Part shown: positions 62,584 through 64,000 of the stretch, in pieces
How the letters are laid out: every line of letters begins with the position of its first letter
Numbering within the stretch: the first letter of the stretch is position 1
Source: Fistularia commersonii
Taxonomy: Eukaryota; Chordata; Actinopteri; Syngnathiformes; Fistulariidae
Length of the DNA stretch: 64,000 nt
Direction of reading: 5' to 3'
NCBI GenBank assembly: GCA_037954325.1
Contig: JBBMNZ010000043.1
Coordinates: 124,001-188,000 of the forward strand
Program-made: the position numbers and the translations under genes
Notes under the pieces: generated by a model
The model's database searches: none
Seen by the model: the letters and a program-made list of their open reading frames with translations, nothing else
What the model was told of the DNA's origin: nothing

Positions 62584-63239
62584 ACCATTAGTTCAAAAAG
62601 TGTTTATCTTATAGGGTTGAAGCGTTTTTGATTTTGAGTGGAAATGACTAATGAATTTCATCAAGCTGGTTTCTGCTGTTGAAATATGTTGTATAGGACA
62701 TGATTCGGCACAAATTATGTCAAATTCAGTGTAATCCAGCGAGAAGATCAAAAGATATAGCCATTTGTTCAAAAACTGCTTATCTCACCGAGTTGAAGCG
62801 TTTTTGAGTTGGAGTGGAAAATACTAATTAATTTCAATTTGCTATTTTTTGCTGTTGATAAATGTTGTTTAGGACATGATTTTGATCAATATTTGTCAAA
62901 TTCAGTGTAATCCAGCTATAAATTCAAAAGATATAGCCATACGTGCAAAAAGTGCTTATCTCACTGAGTTGAAGCGTTTTTGATTTTGATTGGAAATGAC
63001 TAATGAATTTCATCAAGCTGGTTTCTGCTGTTTAAATATGTTGTTTAGGACATGATTCTGCACAATATATGTCAAATTCAGTGTAATCCAGCCACAAGTT
63101 CAAAAGATATAGCCTTAAGGTCAAAAAGTGCTATATCTTACCGAGTTAAATAGTTTTTGAGTTGGAGTGGAAATAACTAATGAATTTCATCAAGCTGGTT
63201 TCTGCTCTTGAAATATGTTATTTAGGACATGATTCTGCA

Positions 63240-63290
63240 CAAAAAAAAAATCAAATTCAGTGTAATCCAGCGACAATATATAAAAAATAT
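63240..63290. repeat. B subtype with poly-A tract, right end
   Basis: The first A-run is followed directly by TCAAATTC, so TATATG is lost. The second tract is shorter (TATATAAAAAATATAGCC). This is the least expanded version of the paired-tract subtype and may be close to its origin; that is inference. Confidence 0.75.
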
Positions 63291-64000
63291 AGCCATACAT
63301 GCAAAAACTGCTTATCTCACTGAGTTGAAGCGTTTTTGATTAGGAGTGGAAATAACTAATGAATTTCATCAAGTTGGTGTCTACTTGTAAATATGTTGTT
63401 TAGGACATGATTCTGAACAATATATGTCAAATTCAGTGTAATCCCATCACAGGTTCAAAAGATATAGCCATTCGTTCAAAATGTGTTTATCTCACCGAGT
63501 TGAAGCGTTTTTGATGAAGAGAGGAAATAACTAATTATTTCAACAAACCTGTTTCTACTGTTGATAGATGTTGTATTGGACATGATTCTGTACAATATAT
63601 GTCAAATTCAGTGTAATCCAGCTATAAGTTCAAAAGATATATCCATTCGTTCAAAAAGTGCTTATCTCACCGAGTTGAAGCGTTTTTGATTAGGCGTGGA
63701 AATAACTAATGAATTTAATCAAGTTGGTTTCTGCTGTTGAAATATGTTGTTTAGGACATGATTCTGCACAATATATGTCAAATTCAGCGTAATCCCATCA
63801 CATGTTCAAAAGATATAACCATTAGTTCAAAAAGTGTTTATCTTATAGGGTTGAAGCGTTTTTGATTTTGAGTGGAAATGACTAATGAATTTCATCAAGC
63901 TGGTTTCTGCTGTTGAAATATGTTGTATAGGACATGATTCAGCACAAATTATGTCAAATTCAGTGTAATCCAGCGAGAAGATCAAAAGATATAGCCATTT

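Larger units (their letters stand above)
55008..64000. repeat. Satellite family B: diverged ~176.5-bp tandem array
   Basis: About 51 monomers in the same orientation as family A. The block GATATAGCC at 55161 recurs at 55337 and 55513 and reaches 63988, which is 50 monomers averaging 176.5 bp, a net gain of 27 bp over 176 each. Typical landmarks are CAAAAGATATAGCCATTCG, TTCAAAAAGTGCTTATCTC, CCGAGTTGAAGCG, TTTTTGATTAGGAGTGG, AATAACTAATGAATTTCATC, AAGCTGGTTTCTGCTGTTG, AAATATGTTGTTTAGGACATG and ATTCTGCACAATATATGTC. By hand alignment a typical monomer matches family A at about 136 of 176 positions. Copies vary more than in A, with poly-A indels and many single-base changes. It is likely an older or edge layer of the same satellite domain. 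The array runs off the right window edge and contains no gene. Confidence 0.95.

Noticed and set aside
55820..63290. Poly-A tails of retroposed elements
   Set aside because: The A-runs sit inside intact monomers at fixed positions, with no inserted sequence or target-site duplication.
1..64000. CRISPR array
   Set aside because: The repeats are contiguous 176-bp units with no unique spacers between short repeats, and no cas genes are present.
1..64000. Alpha satellite, or a named plant centromeric repeat
   Set aside because: The monomer length is near these families (171-180 bp), but I recognise no sequence match. Naming a family from length alone would be a guess.

Overview
The whole 64-kb window is tandemly repeated satellite DNA. 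I found no protein-coding gene, RNA gene, transposon or unique sequence. The repeat unit is about 176 bp, AT-rich (about 35% GC in the first monomer, counted by hand), and every copy runs in the same orientation. Nucleosome-sized monomers in long head-to-tail arrays, with multi-monomer blocks copied at exact multiples of the monomer, are typical of centromeric or pericentromeric satellite in a eukaryote. A flowering plant seems most likely, but I cannot name the species or match the monomer to a named satellite family.

Layout. Bases 1-54985 are family A: 312 whole monomers plus a 66-bp partial one, with a net length drift of only 7 bp over the 312 monomers. Bases 54986-55007 are a 22-bp junction insert; its first 16 bases complete an 11-bp direct repeat that starts in family A. 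Bases 55008-64000 are family B, about 51 monomers averaging 176.5 bp. A and B align along their whole length, with about 77% identity between typical monomers (136 of 176 by hand), so they are old sister families that meet at a sharp edge and not along a gradient.

Inside family A, blocks of many monomers recur at offsets of 10, 18, 19, 36, 38, 45, 53, 60 and 64 monomers. Short tandem duplications of 2, 4 and 7 monomers cluster towards the right (38-52 kb). No single higher-order repeat covers the array; it is a mosaic of duplications, deletions and exchanges, as unequal crossover and gene conversion would produce. One case gives an order of events: a 36-monomer-offset duplication came first, then a 7-monomer tandem duplication arose inside its right-hand copy. 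Family B carries a 13-monomer (2,297-bp) tandem repeat, then smaller 3-, 2- and 7-monomer duplications.

The short open reading frames that can be found are by-products of the repeat sequence and are not annotated as genes. The most useful observations are the A/B junction, the nested duplications, the contrast between the length-stable A array and the looser B array, and the sub-blocks of the monomer kept by both families.
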